Notes under the pieces: generated by a model
What the model was told of the DNA's origin: nothing
The model's database searches: none
Seen by the model: the letters and a program-made list of their open reading frames with translations, nothing else
Program-made: the position numbers and the translations under genes
Part shown: piece after piece, positions 1 through 6,441 of the stretch
Layout: every line of letters begins with the position of its first letter
Numbering within the stretch: the first letter of the stretch is position 1
Assembly: GCA_030045215.1 (NCBI GenBank)
Contig: JASIBJ010000210.1
Coordinates: 1-9,335 of the forward strand
Direction: 5' to 3'
From: Streptosporangiaceae bacterium
Lineage (GTDB): Bacteria > Actinomycetota > Actinomycetes > Streptosporangiales > Streptosporangiaceae
Length of the DNA: 9,335 nt

Positions 1-1
1 A

Positions 2-871
2 CTCGGGCCGAACGGAGCCGGAAAGACGACCGCGGTCAGGATCCTCGCCACCCTGCTGCGGCCCGACAGCGGGCGCGCCTATGTGCTCGAGCGTGACGTG
101 GTCAGCCAGGCGCAGCGCGTTCGGGAGGTGATTGGCCTCACTGGCCAGTACGCGGCGGTCGACGACCTGATCTCGGCCAGGGAGAACCTTTACATGATCG
201 GCCGGCTGCTCGGACTGCGGCCCCGAGCGGCGCGCGCCAGGAGTTCTCAGCTGCTGGACGCGTTCGGGCTGGCCGGCGCGGCCGCGGGCAAGGTCAAAGA
301 CTACTCGGGCGGCATGCGAAGGCGGCTTGATCTAGCCGCAAGCCTCGTCGGCGAGCCCGCCGTGCTGTTTCTGGACGAGCCGACCACAGGGCTGGACCTG
401 GCCAGCCGCAACGAGCTCTGGGACGTGATACGCAACCGTGCGGCGGCCGGCACCACCGTGCTGCTGACCACGCAGTACCTCGAGGAGGCGGACCGGCTGG
501 CTGGCCAGATCATGGTGATCGACCATGGCGTGACGGTTGCGCAGGGCACGCCGGCCGAGCTGAAGAGCCTGGCCGGCGGCCAGGTACTTGAGATACGACC
601 ACTGCGACCCGACGACCTGCAGGCGGCGGCTCTCGTCCTTGGTGAGCTGACCGGGACGAGCCGGCCCGCCGCCGACGGCGACCTGCTGACCGTGCACGTT
701 CCCGACGAGGCCATGGTGACCGCGGCCGCCCGCGGCCTCGACTCTGCGGGCATTCCCGTGAGCCACCTCGCCATCCGGCTGCCCAGCCTGGACGAGGCAT
801 TCCTGGCAATCACCGGCCACCGTGCCGATACCGAGGCCGAGACCGGCACTGCGCTGCACGGAGCCACCTGA
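2..871 (+). CDS. DrrA-like ABC transporter ATP-binding protein (5' end cut off)
   Basis: This is the ATPase subunit of an ABC-2 type exporter of the daunorubicin-resistance (DrrA) family. It hydrolyses ATP at the cytoplasmic face to drive export by the permease that follows. The window opens inside the gene: 289 residues are visible and roughly 35-45 N-terminal residues are probably missing. In visible numbering the Walker A motif GPNGAGKT lies at 2-9, the Q-loop Gln at about 49, the signature YSGGMRRRLDLA at 101-112, and Walker B VLFLDEP at 121-127. The switch position reads LLTTQYLEEAD, with Gln158 where most ABC ATPases have His, a substitution familiar in DrrA proteins. The C-terminal 100 residues match the DrrA extension ending in a PSLDEAFLAITGHRA segment. 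A GTG at 83 is not the start, because Walker A lies upstream in the same frame. The stop overlaps the permease start by one base (TGATG), so the two are translationally coupled. The exported substrate cannot be inferred. Confidence 0.95.
   Translation, partial: LGPNGAGKTTAVRILATLLRPDSGRAYVLERDVVSQAQRVREVIGLTGQYAAVDDLISARENLYMIGRLLGLRPRAARARSSQLLDAFGLAGAAAGKVKDYSGGMRRRLDLAASLVGEPAVLFLDEPTTGLDLASRNELWDVIRNRAAAGTTVLLTTQYLEEADRLAGQIMVIDHGVTVAQGTPAELKSLAGGQVLEIRPLRPDDLQAAALVLGELTGTSRPAADGDLLTVHVPDEAMVTAAARGLDSAGIPVSHLAIRLPSLDEAFLAITGHRADTEAETGTALHGAT
860..863 (+). promoter_or_regulatory. Ribosome binding site of the permease gene
   Basis: GGAG sits inside the last codons of the ATPase gene, seven bases before the ATG at 871. 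It supports that start over the adjacent ATG at 874 and allows re-initiation by ribosomes finishing the ATPase. Confidence 0.6.
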
Positions 872-1623
872 TGATGCTGACCCAGACGGCCGTGATGGCC
901 AGGCGCAACCTGCTGCACGTGCTTTCCGACCCGCAGCAGATGATCGGGATGAGCGTGCAGCCGCTGATGTTCCTGCTGCTGTTCGTCTACGTGTTCGGCG
1001 GCGCTATCTCCGGCTCCACCACCCGATACCTGGAGTTCCTGCTGCCGGGCCTGCTTGTGCAGGGAGTCGGCTTCGGCACGATGCAGACCGCGCTCGGGCT
1101 GAACGCTGACTTCCAGCTCGGCCTCATCGACCGGTTCAGGTCGCTGCCAACGGCGCGCTCGGCGGTGGTGGCGGGCCGGGTCACCGCCGATATCGCGCGC
1201 ACGGCGTGGAGTTCGCTGATCATCGTGGGCGTCGCCGTGGTCCTCGGCTTCCGATTCCACGGCGGGCTGCCGGGTGCGCTCGGGGCCGCGGGCCTGGTGC
1301 TTGCCCTCGGCGTGGCCATGTGCTGGGTGATGGCCTTTCTCGGCGTCTGGCTGCGGAGCCCGGAGTCCGTGCAGGCCACGGGCTTCATGGTGGTCATGCC
1401 GCTGACATTCGCCAGCTCGGTGCTGGTGCCCGCGGCCAGCATGCCTGGCTGGCTCCAGGCGTTCGTTAAGGTCAACCCGATCACGATCTTCGCGGACGCC
1501 ATGCGCGGCCTCATGCTCGGCGGGGCGGTCGCGACCCCGCTCCTGCAAGCCGTCGCCTGGATCGCCGGACTATCGGCGGTGTTCGGTGCGCTGACGGTCG
1601 GCCGGTACCGACGCCGGGCGTGA
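871..1623 (+). CDS. DrrB-like ABC-2 family permease
   Basis: This 250-residue integral membrane protein is the permease partner of the upstream ATPase and forms the transport channel of a drug or lipid exporter. About six hydrophobic segments are visible, near residues 27-47, 54-72, 113-129, 137-160, 171-187 and 224-244. Between the second and third lies a cytoplasmic loop with IDRFRSLPTARSAVVAGR, the conserved loop of the ABC-2/DrrB family that contacts the ATPase. The conserved VNPITIFADAMRGLMLGG stretch precedes the last helix. Length and topology are normal for the family. The start at 871 is preceded by GGAG at 860-863 with seven bases of spacing; a second ATG directly follows and could be used instead. 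The gene overlaps the ATPase by one base. It ends 36 bases from the end of a convergent gene, so the two-gene operon stops here. Confidence 0.93.
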   Translation: MMLTQTAVMARRNLLHVLSDPQQMIGMSVQPLMFLLLFVYVFGGAISGSTTRYLEFLLPGLLVQGVGFGTMQTALGLNADFQLGLIDRFRSLPTARSAVVAGRVTADIARTAWSSLIIVGVAVVLGFRFHGGLPGALGAAGLVLALGVAMCWVMAFLGVWLRSPESVQATGFMVVMPLTFASSVLVPAASMPGWLQAFVKVNPITIFADAMRGLMLGGAVATPLLQAVAWIAGLSAVFGALTVGRYRRRA

Positions 1624-1659
1624 CGGAGCCGGCGGCACGGTTCGCGGTCGAGCCCTGGG

Positions 1660-3513
1660 CTATCCGGCGGTAGCGGCCGCCCCGAGGCCCCAGGCCACGG
1701 CCGCCGTCACGCCGGCCTGCCCGGCCGACGCCGGGAGCAGCGACTGCGTCGCCCCGGTCAGCGGGTTGAGCCAGAGGAGCGAGGAACTGCCAGGGCAGCT
1801 CGTCTGGAGCACGAGCAGCCGGCCGTCCGAGCTGCCCACGATGTCGCTGTAGTTGCCGGTACCGCCGGGAACCGTGAGCTGGGTCGCCGAGCTAGCCTGG
1901 GTCACGTCCATGATCGCGAGCCCGCCGGGGCCGCTGGGCGCGCCCGAGCACTGGGCACTACTTGTCGTCGTCGCGTAAACGTGGCCCGCCGCCATCCACG
2001 CGCCGGTGAAGAACCCGACGCCGGCCGGGCTTCCTGACGCGAGGGTAAGAGGCGTCGGGGTGGCGCCGTCGTCGGGCACCAGCCAGAGCCGTAGCTGCAG
2101 GCCGATCGGACCGGGTGCGCTGCAGTCAGCAAGGATCGTGTCCTGGTTCCACCAGCTGACCGGAACGCAGGACGGCGGGTTGCCGCTGCCGGGCACGTGC
2201 AGTCTGCGGATCAGCCCGCCGGCGTTGCTCACCAGCTGCATCTCGTCGCCGCGCAGCCCCCAGACGGCCATGATCCCGGTCGGCGAACTGAGGGCACCGC
2301 AGATCGACGACGCGCAGACACTGGGCAAGGTGCCCTGGACCGGCCTGCGCACATCGGTCGCCAGTGTCTCCTGCAGCTGTCCACTCAGGTTGTACCGCTG
2401 AAGCTTGTTGAAGACCGGGCCCTGGCGCACCGCCAGGATGTTGAGGCCGTCGGGCCGGGTAAATCCTGCGGCCGAGACCCCGCTCGGCAAGGTCAGCGGC
2501 ACCACCTGCCCGCCACCAGGAAGTCCGTGCAGCGTCAGCAACTGGTAGCCACCGCTGCCAGCGAACAGCGCGCTGTCGGTGGAGCCCGACCAGGCCAGCA
2601 GCTGGGGGTTGGAGCCGGAGGGCCACTGGTAGATCTCGTACTTGCCGCCCTCCGGGTCCACCAGAAAAGTCGTCGTGCTGCCGCCGGTCGGCTGGCCGCC
2701 GGGGTTTGGCTGCCCGGTCGAGACGTCGGCGAGCGTCCAGCCTGACCGCACTATGGACCACGGGACCGCGGTGAGGGTGCCCGTGTGACCGGCCGGAAGC
2801 ATACGCGGGGCGGTCTGCTTAGTGACCGGAGCGGTCGGGCCAGTACTGGCTGACGGGCTGGCCCCGCTCCGGCCAAACGCGAGGTAGGCGACCCCGCCGA
2901 CGACCAGCAGCGCGATCACGGCCACGATCGCGATCAGCCGTCGGTTCCCGCCCGCCTGGCCGGGCCGCGAACGCGAGCCGGGGACAGCGTCGGCCGGAGA
3001 GTCGGAGCCCGGGCCGGCAGTTGGTTCCAGCGGCCAGGCCGGATCGGCACCAGCGCCAGCCGGCCAGGCTGTCCCGGCGCCCGCCGCGCCGCCTGCCAGC
3101 GCCGCGGTTGGCTGGGCAGCCGCTGCCTGATACGGGGCTGCCTCGTATGGGTTCTCGGGGCGGCCAGATGCGCCGTTGCCGCGGCCGGTTACCGCGCCTT
3201 CGGAGTCTGGTACCCGCGATCCCGCCCCAGCCCGCGGCCGGTACATCCCTGGCCAGGTCCCGCTGTCGGAGGGCGGCGGCGGCCCGGCCGGCTGGGCCCG
3301 GCGTCGCTCGAAGGCTTCCTTGGCGGCATCCAGCACCCACCCCGCCGGGTCCCGGTAGCCGGAGACCTCGTACCACTGCTGGTAAGCCCGCGCGTAGGCC
3401 TCGCGGATAGCGTGATCGGCCTGGGGATCTCCGGCCGCCAGCGCGTGCATCTGGCTGGTGACGCTGGACACGGTCCTGGCGTAGAAGGCGTCGAAGGTCT
3501 CAGGCTGGCGCAT
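1660..3513 (-). CDS. Membrane protein: sigma-70 region 2-like N-terminus, one TM helix, extracytoplasmic propeller-like domain
   Basis: I do not recognise a named family for the whole 617-residue protein. Residues about 5-72 (FDAFYARTVSSVTSQMHALAAGD..., then AYARAYQQWYEVSGYRDPAGWV) resemble region 2 of SigE-like ECF sigma factors, including the aromatic pattern W..VSGYRDP..WV, but no region 4 follows. Residues about 75-190 are an Ala/Pro/Gly-rich, probably disordered linker. Residues 193-213 (LIAIVAVIALLVVGGVAYLAF) form one membrane helix preceded by basic residues, so the sigma-like part should be cytoplasmic and the last 400 residues outside. That part has repeating Gly/Ser/Thr-rich beta segments with short D/G turns, like a WD40/NHL-type propeller, and six cysteines (about 400, 405, 449, 464, 522, 573) that could form disulfides. 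The ATG at 3513 is chosen because GGGAG lies six bases before it; an ATG at 3519 abuts that site, and the GTG at 3600 would add 29 residues with no family resemblance. A signalling role is inference. Confidence 0.82.
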   Translation of the reverse strand: MRQPETFDAFYARTVSSVTSQMHALAAGDPQADHAIREAYARAYQQWYEVSGYRDPAGWVLDAAKEAFERRRAQPAGPPPPSDSGTWPGMYRPRAGAGSRVPDSEGAVTGRGNGASGRPENPYEAAPYQAAAAQPTAALAGGAAGAGTAWPAGAGADPAWPLEPTAGPGSDSPADAVPGSRSRPGQAGGNRRLIAIVAVIALLVVGGVAYLAFGRSGASPSASTGPTAPVTKQTAPRMLPAGHTGTLTAVPWSIVRSGWTLADVSTGQPNPGGQPTGGSTTTFLVDPEGGKYEIYQWPSGSNPQLLAWSGSTDSALFAGSGGYQLLTLHGLPGGGQVVPLTLPSGVSAAGFTRPDGLNILAVRQGPVFNKLQRYNLSGQLQETLATDVRRPVQGTLPSVCASSICGALSSPTGIMAVWGLRGDEMQLVSNAGGLIRRLHVPGSGNPPSCVPVSWWNQDTILADCSAPGPIGLQLRLWLVPDDGATPTPLTLASGSPAGVGFFTGAWMAAGHVYATTTSSAQCSGAPSGPGGLAIMDVTQASSATQLTVPGGTGNYSDIVGSSDGRLLVLQTSCPGSSSLLWLNPLTGATQSLLPASAGQAGVTAAVAWGLGAAATAG

Positions 3514-3657
3514 CCGCATCTCCCACCGCTCTGCCCCGAGGCAGAAGCTTGCCAGGTCTTGCCCTGGAACTGCACACCATCGGCGAAAGCGACGCGGCAC
3601 GCCCAGATCGTTACTTAACCGATGAATCTGCTGGGGAGAGCGAGGACAGACTATCGG
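3514..3657 (-). promoter_or_regulatory. Leader/intergenic region of the propeller gene with two short hairpins
   Basis: These 144 bases separate the GNAT stop from the propeller gene start on the same strand, long enough for a separate promoter, although no clear -10/-35 pair stands out. Two inverted repeats are visible. The first has arms TCTGCC/GGCAGA at 3530-3535 and 3540-3545 with a four-base loop, ending five bases before the ribosome binding site region. The second has arms CCAGG/CCTGG at 3552-3556 and 3563-3567 with a six-base loop. If transcription starts upstream, both would lie in the 5' untranslated leader. Function is unproven. Confidence 0.35.
3520..3524 (-). promoter_or_regulatory. 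Ribosome binding site deciding the start of the sigma-like/propeller gene
   Basis: On the minus strand GGGAG lies six bases upstream of the ATG at 3513 and directly against the ATG at 3519. The spacing favours 3513. Confidence 0.55.
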
Positions 3658-4407
3658 CTAGCTCACGTCGTGTTCGACCCATACGTTGGGCTCGACGTAG
3701 ACGGCGTGGTCATGCTCGACGTCGCAGTGCACTGGCACCACGGCTTCGGGCACGATGACGTCTCCGGTCCGATCGAATGGCAGCCCGGTCCACTCCCGCC
3801 ACTCCGCCAGCGAACCGACCATCACCATCGAGGCCGGGGCCGGGCGCAGGATGCGGCCGCCGGCCCGCACGTGCACGCGCAGCCACGGGTCCACGGGGAG
3901 CCCGTCGTCGCGCGTCATCGTGATGTACTCCGACATCGGCAGGTGCGGGTACTGGTGCTTGGCATTCGGCCGGACCGGCGCCACTAGCGTGGACAAGCCC
4001 GCCGCACGCACCGCTGCGCGCACCGCCGCGAGCATGTCGTGCGACAACCCGGTGCCCTGATGAGCCCGGCCGATCGCGATCTCCACCGCCGAGGCGATGT
4101 CCGGCGCCTGACCCTGGAGCTTGTCGTTGAAGGCCCAGATCGTGACCCGGTCCAGGCCGCCGTCCGGCAGCGTGCCCCGGTTTGGCCGGTCAAGCGCGAA
4201 CGCCAGGGCCCGGCCAGTGGCCACCACCGCATCGTTCTGGTCGGTCGCCACCACGCACAGGTGCGGGAACGTCGGCGCCACCTGCCAGTAGAGCGCGTTT
4301 GCGACCGGGTCGCGGCCCATGAATTCCGGCCAGGTGGAGTCCACCTCGTAGACCCGGTCGATCAGGTCGGGCCGCTGGTCGAGACGGTGGATCGTGATGG
4401 CGGACAC
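3658..4407 (-). CDS. GNAT family N-acetyltransferase
   Basis: This 249-residue cytoplasmic protein belongs to the GNAT superfamily, which transfers the acetyl group of acetyl-CoA to an amine. The pyrophosphate-binding motif is seen as RAHQGTGLSHDMLAAVRAA at residues about 114-132, with the Q-x-x-G-x-G/A pattern. It is preceded by a beta strand with VEIAIG (108-113), and the N-terminal half has the expected DQNDAVVATGRALAF strand-turn-strand (56-70). The C-terminal third (PWLRVHVRAGGRILRPAP, SLAEWREWTGLPF, VYVEPNVWVEH) matches a subgroup common in actinomycetes whose substrates are mostly unknown. The start is a GTG with no good Shine-Dalgarno but a TAACGT hexamer eight bases upstream, so a leaderless mRNA is plausible. 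It is divergent from the DUF2087 gene and may share regulation with it. The acceptor substrate cannot be read from the sequence. Confidence 0.88.
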   Translation of the reverse strand: MSAITIHRLDQRPDLIDRVYEVDSTWPEFMGRDPVANALYWQVAPTFPHLCVVATDQNDAVVATGRALAFALDRPNRGTLPDGGLDRVTIWAFNDKLQGQAPDIASAVEIAIGRAHQGTGLSHDMLAAVRAAVRAAGLSTLVAPVRPNAKHQYPHLPMSEYITMTRDDGLPVDPWLRVHVRAGGRILRPAPASMVMVGSLAEWREWTGLPFDRTGDVIVPEAVVPVHCDVEHDHAVYVEPNVWVEHDVS

Positions 4408-4415
4408 GGCTCGTT

Positions 4416-4421
4416 ACGTTA
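4416..4421 (-). promoter_or_regulatory. Candidate -10 box (TAACGT) of the GNAT gene
   Basis: On the minus strand TAACGT fits the actinobacterial TANNNT consensus and ends eight bases before the GTG start. No Shine-Dalgarno lies between them, which suggests transcription begins at or next to the start codon. No clear -35 is visible; the 10-base palindrome at 4431-4440 overlaps where it would be. Confidence 0.45.
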
Positions 4422-4430
4422 TAGGGCCAA

Positions 4431-4440
4431 ACCGGCCGGT
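4431..4440. promoter_or_regulatory. 10-base perfect palindrome in the GNAT promoter region
   Basis: ACCGGCCGGT is its own reverse complement and lies nine bases upstream of the candidate GNAT -10 box, overlapping the expected -35 position. The placement suits a repressor operator, but GC-only palindromes of this length are easy to meet by chance in such DNA. Confidence 0.25.
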
Positions 4441-4501
4441 CGCACCGCGTTTTCCGGTCGGCGTCGGCTCGCGCTGGCAGTGAATGGCTCTGGGCAGGAC
4501 A

Positions 4502-4515
4502 GCGTCCGCGGACGC
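4502..4515. promoter_or_regulatory. 14-base perfect palindrome between the GNAT and DUF2087 genes
   Basis: GCGTCCG followed by CGGACGC forms an uninterrupted 14-base palindrome. Its centre is about 57 bases upstream of the DUF2087 start codon and about 100 bases upstream of the GNAT start, in a divergent intergenic region. A dimeric regulator could bind it and act on one or both genes. No regulator gene lies next to it. Confidence 0.35.
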
Positions 4516-4553
4516 GGCGGGAGTCCCTGCGAACAGGCAGAAGCCCGACCCGC

Positions 4554-4559
4554 GATAAT
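4554..4559 (+). promoter_or_regulatory. Candidate -10 box (GATAAT) of the DUF2087 gene
   Basis: GATAAT, one base from the TATAAT consensus, ends six bases before the GTG start at 4566. The 30 bases upstream hold no Shine-Dalgarno. This is the geometry of an actinobacterial leaderless promoter. Confidence 0.55.
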
Positions 4560-4565
4560 CGCGTC

Positions 4566-4871
4566 GTGCCTGATATTCACCCCGATGCCGTCATCGACGC
4601 ACTGGCCAGCGACCCGAAGCTCAGGGGTTTCGTGCGCGACGGCAGGATCGAGAAGATCCCCGCGAAGCTGTCGCGGCGCCGCGAGCTGCTCGACGTCGTT
4701 GCCCAGGGGTTCGAGCCGGGCGTGCGGTATCCCGAGCCCGTGGTGGACGACTTCTTGCGTAAGCTCCATCCCGACCACGCCGCGCTGCGCCGTTACCTGG
4801 TGGACGAGGAGTTCCTCGACCGCGCCAGCGGTGAGTACTGGCGGATCGGCGGAACCACCCAGACGTCGTAG
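4566..4871 (+). CDS. Small DUF2087 domain protein
   Basis: This 101-residue protein is nearly all one DUF2087 domain, from about residue 24 to 97. The hallmarks are DGRIEKIPAKLSRRRELLDVVAQGFEPGVRYPE, then VVDDFLRKLHPDHAALRRYLVDEEFLDRASGEYWR, the winged-helix-like pattern of the family. In other proteins the domain stands alone or at the C-terminus of transcriptional regulators and acetyltransferase-related proteins; its biochemical role is not established, though a nucleic-acid or protein interaction is often assumed. There is no signal peptide or membrane segment. The GTG start is supported by the -10-like GATAAT six bases upstream and by family similarity reaching close to the N-terminus. 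The gene is divergent from a GNAT gene and convergent with dapC, 38 bases away. Confidence 0.85.
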   Translation: MPDIHPDAVIDALASDPKLRGFVRDGRIEKIPAKLSRRRELLDVVAQGFEPGVRYPEPVVDDFLRKLHPDHAALRRYLVDEEFLDRASGEYWRIGGTTQTS

Positions 4872-4873
4872 GC

Positions 4874-4889
4874 CGCGGTCCGACCCGCG
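4874..4889. terminator. Possible weak hairpin between convergent DUF2087 and dapC genes
   Basis: CGCGG and CCGCG arms enclose a six-base loop just past the DUF2087 stop. A second four-base stem (CGGG/CCCG, 4895-4908) lies beside it before the dapC stop. Neither is followed by a T tract, so this is at best a weak, actinomycete-style terminator. Confidence 0.25.
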
Positions 4890-4909
4890 TCCGCCGGGAT
4901 AAAACCCGC

Positions 4910-6064
4910 TCAGCTCAGTCTGGCCAGGCGCGCGATGGCCGCGTCAATCCGCTCGTCGGTAGCGGTGAGGGCGACCCTGACGTGGCGGACGCCGGCCGGG
5001 CCGTAAATCTCCCCTGGGGCGACCAGGATCCCTAGCTCGGCCAGCTTGGAGACCGAGGCCCAGCAGTCCAGTCCCTCATGTGAGGCCCATAGGTAAAGAC
5101 CGGCCCCGGAGTGCTCTACCGCCCATCCGGCGGCCTCGAGCGCCGGACGCAGCCGTGCCCGACGGGCCGCGTACCTGGCCCGCTGGTGCTCGGCGTGGTC
5201 ATCGTCGGCCAGCGCGGCGGCCATGGCGGCCTGTATCGGCGCCGGGACCATCATCCCCGCGTGCTTCCTGATCTCGAGTAGCTCGGCCACGAGCGCCGGG
5301 TCTCCGGTCACGAACCCGGCCCGGTAACCCGCGAGGTTAGACCGCTTGGACAGGGAGTGCACGGCCAGCAGGCCGGCGTGGGACCCGTCGCAGACATCCG
5401 GATGCAGCACCGACAGCGGCGTCGTCTCCCAGCCGAGGTCTATGTAGCACTCATCCGAGGCGAGCACCGCCCCGTGCTCCCGCGCCCAGCCGACGACCTT
5501 GCGCATGTGCCCGGCCGGCAGGACCTTCCCGGTCGGGTTGGAGGGAGAGTTCAGCCAGGCTAGCCGGACTCGCTGGGGGCCGATTGAGACTAGCCCGTCG
5601 GTGGCCACCGGCCGGGCACCAGCTAGCCGAGCGCCGACGTCATAGGTCGGATAGGCCAGTTCAGGGAACACGACGATGTCGGACGGCCCGCAGCCAAGTA
5701 GCGTCGGCAGCCAGGCGATGAACTCCTTGGTCCCGATCACCGGCAAGATTGCGTCCGGCGGGACCGTGACGGCGTGCCGGCGGGCCAGCCAGCCCGCCGC
5801 TGCCTCCCTGACGGCCGCTGTCCCGGCGGTCGCCGGGTAGCCCGGCGAATTGGCCGCGCCGGCCAGCGCCTCCATCACGACGCGCGGGACCGGGTCGACG
5901 GGCGTGCCGACCGAGAGATCGACGATCCCGCCCACGTGGGCGCGCGCGATCCGCGCGTCCGTGGCCAGGGCGTCCCAGGGGAAGGCCGGCAGCCGGCTAG
6001 CCAGCGTCGGCGGGGTCTGCGAGCCGGCGGCCGGGGTCGCGGGCGCCGGCTCTGTGCTGCGCAC
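4910..6064 (-). CDS. dapC: Succinyldiaminopimelate transaminase (actinobacterial DapC type)
   Basis: This PLP-dependent class I/II aminotransferase of 384 residues makes N-succinyl-LL-2,6-diaminopimelate from the succinyl-keto acid using glutamate, in the succinylase route to DAP and lysine. Visible landmarks are DLSVGTPVDPVP (49-60), NSPSNPTG (172-179), SDECYIDL with Asp204 and Tyr207 for the pyridine ring (203-210), SLSKRSNLAGYRAGF with the Schiff-base Lys240 and phosphate-binding Arg248, and substrate-carboxylate Arg363 in HVRVALT. The protein resembles the DapC_actino group found beside a ferredoxin gene in mycobacteria and streptomycetes. Residues 1-22 are a Pro/Ala/Thr-rich extension compared with relatives that start near LPAFPWD; no better in-frame start follows, so the GTG at 6064 is kept. 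The ribosome binding site is weak. The gene begins 20 bases after fdxA and is probably co-transcribed with it. A related aminotransferase specificity cannot be excluded. Confidence 0.9.
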   Translation of the reverse strand: MRSTEPAPATPAAGSQTPPTLASRLPAFPWDALATDARIARAHVGGIVDLSVGTPVDPVPRVVMEALAGAANSPGYPATAGTAAVREAAAGWLARRHAVTVPPDAILPVIGTKEFIAWLPTLLGCGPSDIVVFPELAYPTYDVGARLAGARPVATDGLVSIGPQRVRLAWLNSPSNPTGKVLPAGHMRKVVGWAREHGAVLASDECYIDLGWETTPLSVLHPDVCDGSHAGLLAVHSLSKRSNLAGYRAGFVTGDPALVAELLEIRKHAGMMVPAPIQAAMAAALADDDHAEHQRARYAARRARLRPALEAAGWAVEHSGAGLYLWASHEGLDCWASVSKLAELGILVAPGEIYGPAGVRHVRVALTATDERIDAAIARLARLS

Positions 6065-6084
6065 TCTGCCCGGCCAGGATGACG

Positions 6085-6408
6085 CTATTCGGCCGCCTGC
6101 GGCGGCAGCGCGGCCACGAGCGGGTGGTCGGCGTTGATCTTCCCGGTCTTGGATGCGCCGCCAGGCGAGCCAAGATCATTGAAGAACTCCACGTTGGCCT
6201 TGTAGTAGTCCTTCCACTGATCCGGCACGTCGTCTTCGTAGAAGATGGCCTCAACCGGGCAGACGGGCTCGCAGGCGCCGCAGTCCACGCACTCATCCGG
6301 GTGGATGTACAGCATCCGCTCGCCCTCGTAGATGCAGTCGACCGGACACTCTTCGATGCAGCTCTTGTCGAGCACATCGACGCAAGGCTGAGTGATGATG
6401 TACGTCAC
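6085..6408 (-). CDS. fdxA: 7Fe ferredoxin [3Fe-4S][4Fe-4S], FdxA/FdxC type
   Basis: This 107-residue soluble electron carrier starts [17 protein letters not shown], the usual beginning of actinobacterial 7Fe ferredoxins. Cysteines 9, 17 and 50 fit the [3Fe-4S] cluster, and 21, 40, 43 and 46 the [4Fe-4S] cluster (C-x7-C-x3-C-P near the N-terminus, C-x2-C-x2-C-x3-C-P later); Cys25 is the extra conserved cysteine of the family. The C-terminal 50 residues ([28 protein letters not shown]) are the normal extension. I chose GTG 6408 because AGGAG lies nine bases before it and family alignment begins there; an in-frame start at 6447 would add 13 unrelated residues. It supplies electrons to unknown redox partners. 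It is followed after 20 bases by dapC, a neighbour pair conserved in actinomycetes. Confidence 0.95.
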   Translation of the reverse strand: MTYIITQPCVDVLDKSCIEECPVDCIYEGERMLYIHPDECVDCGACEPVCPVEAIFYEDDVPDQWKDYYKANVEFFNDLGSPGGASKTGKINADHPLVAALPPQAAE

Positions 6409-6417
6409 TTCTGAGCT

Positions 6418-6422
6418 CTCCT
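6418..6422 (-). promoter_or_regulatory. Ribosome binding site of fdxA
   Basis: AGGAG on the minus strand, within a longer purine run, lies nine bases before the GTG at 6408. It is the strongest Shine-Dalgarno in the window and fixes the ferredoxin start. Confidence 0.7.
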
Positions 6423-6441
6423 CTTCGCTTCCGCGCCCCTG

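Noticed and set aside
301..1548. A 415-residue open frame antisense to the ABC operon, and several other long antisense frames in the window
   Set aside because: Its composition (runs of H, R, Q, E, A) is the typical shadow of high-GC coding DNA, it crosses two well-supported genes, and it has no recognisable domain.
1651..1661. Palindrome AGCCC-T-GGGCT between convergent genes as a terminator
   Set aside because: The arms are five bases with a one-base centre and no T tract, and it overlaps the stop codon of the propeller gene; too weak to call.
3514..3600. Upstream GTG start at 3600 for the propeller gene
   Set aside because: The added 29 residues do not resemble the sigma region 2 family, while the ATG at 3513 has a well-spaced GGGAG.
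3591..3612. ECF-type promoter (AAC, 15 bases, CGTC on the minus strand) that might let the sigma-like protein act on its own gene
   Set aside because: Seven matching bases with a spacer shorter than the usual 16-17 are expected often by chance, and the protein lacks region 4.
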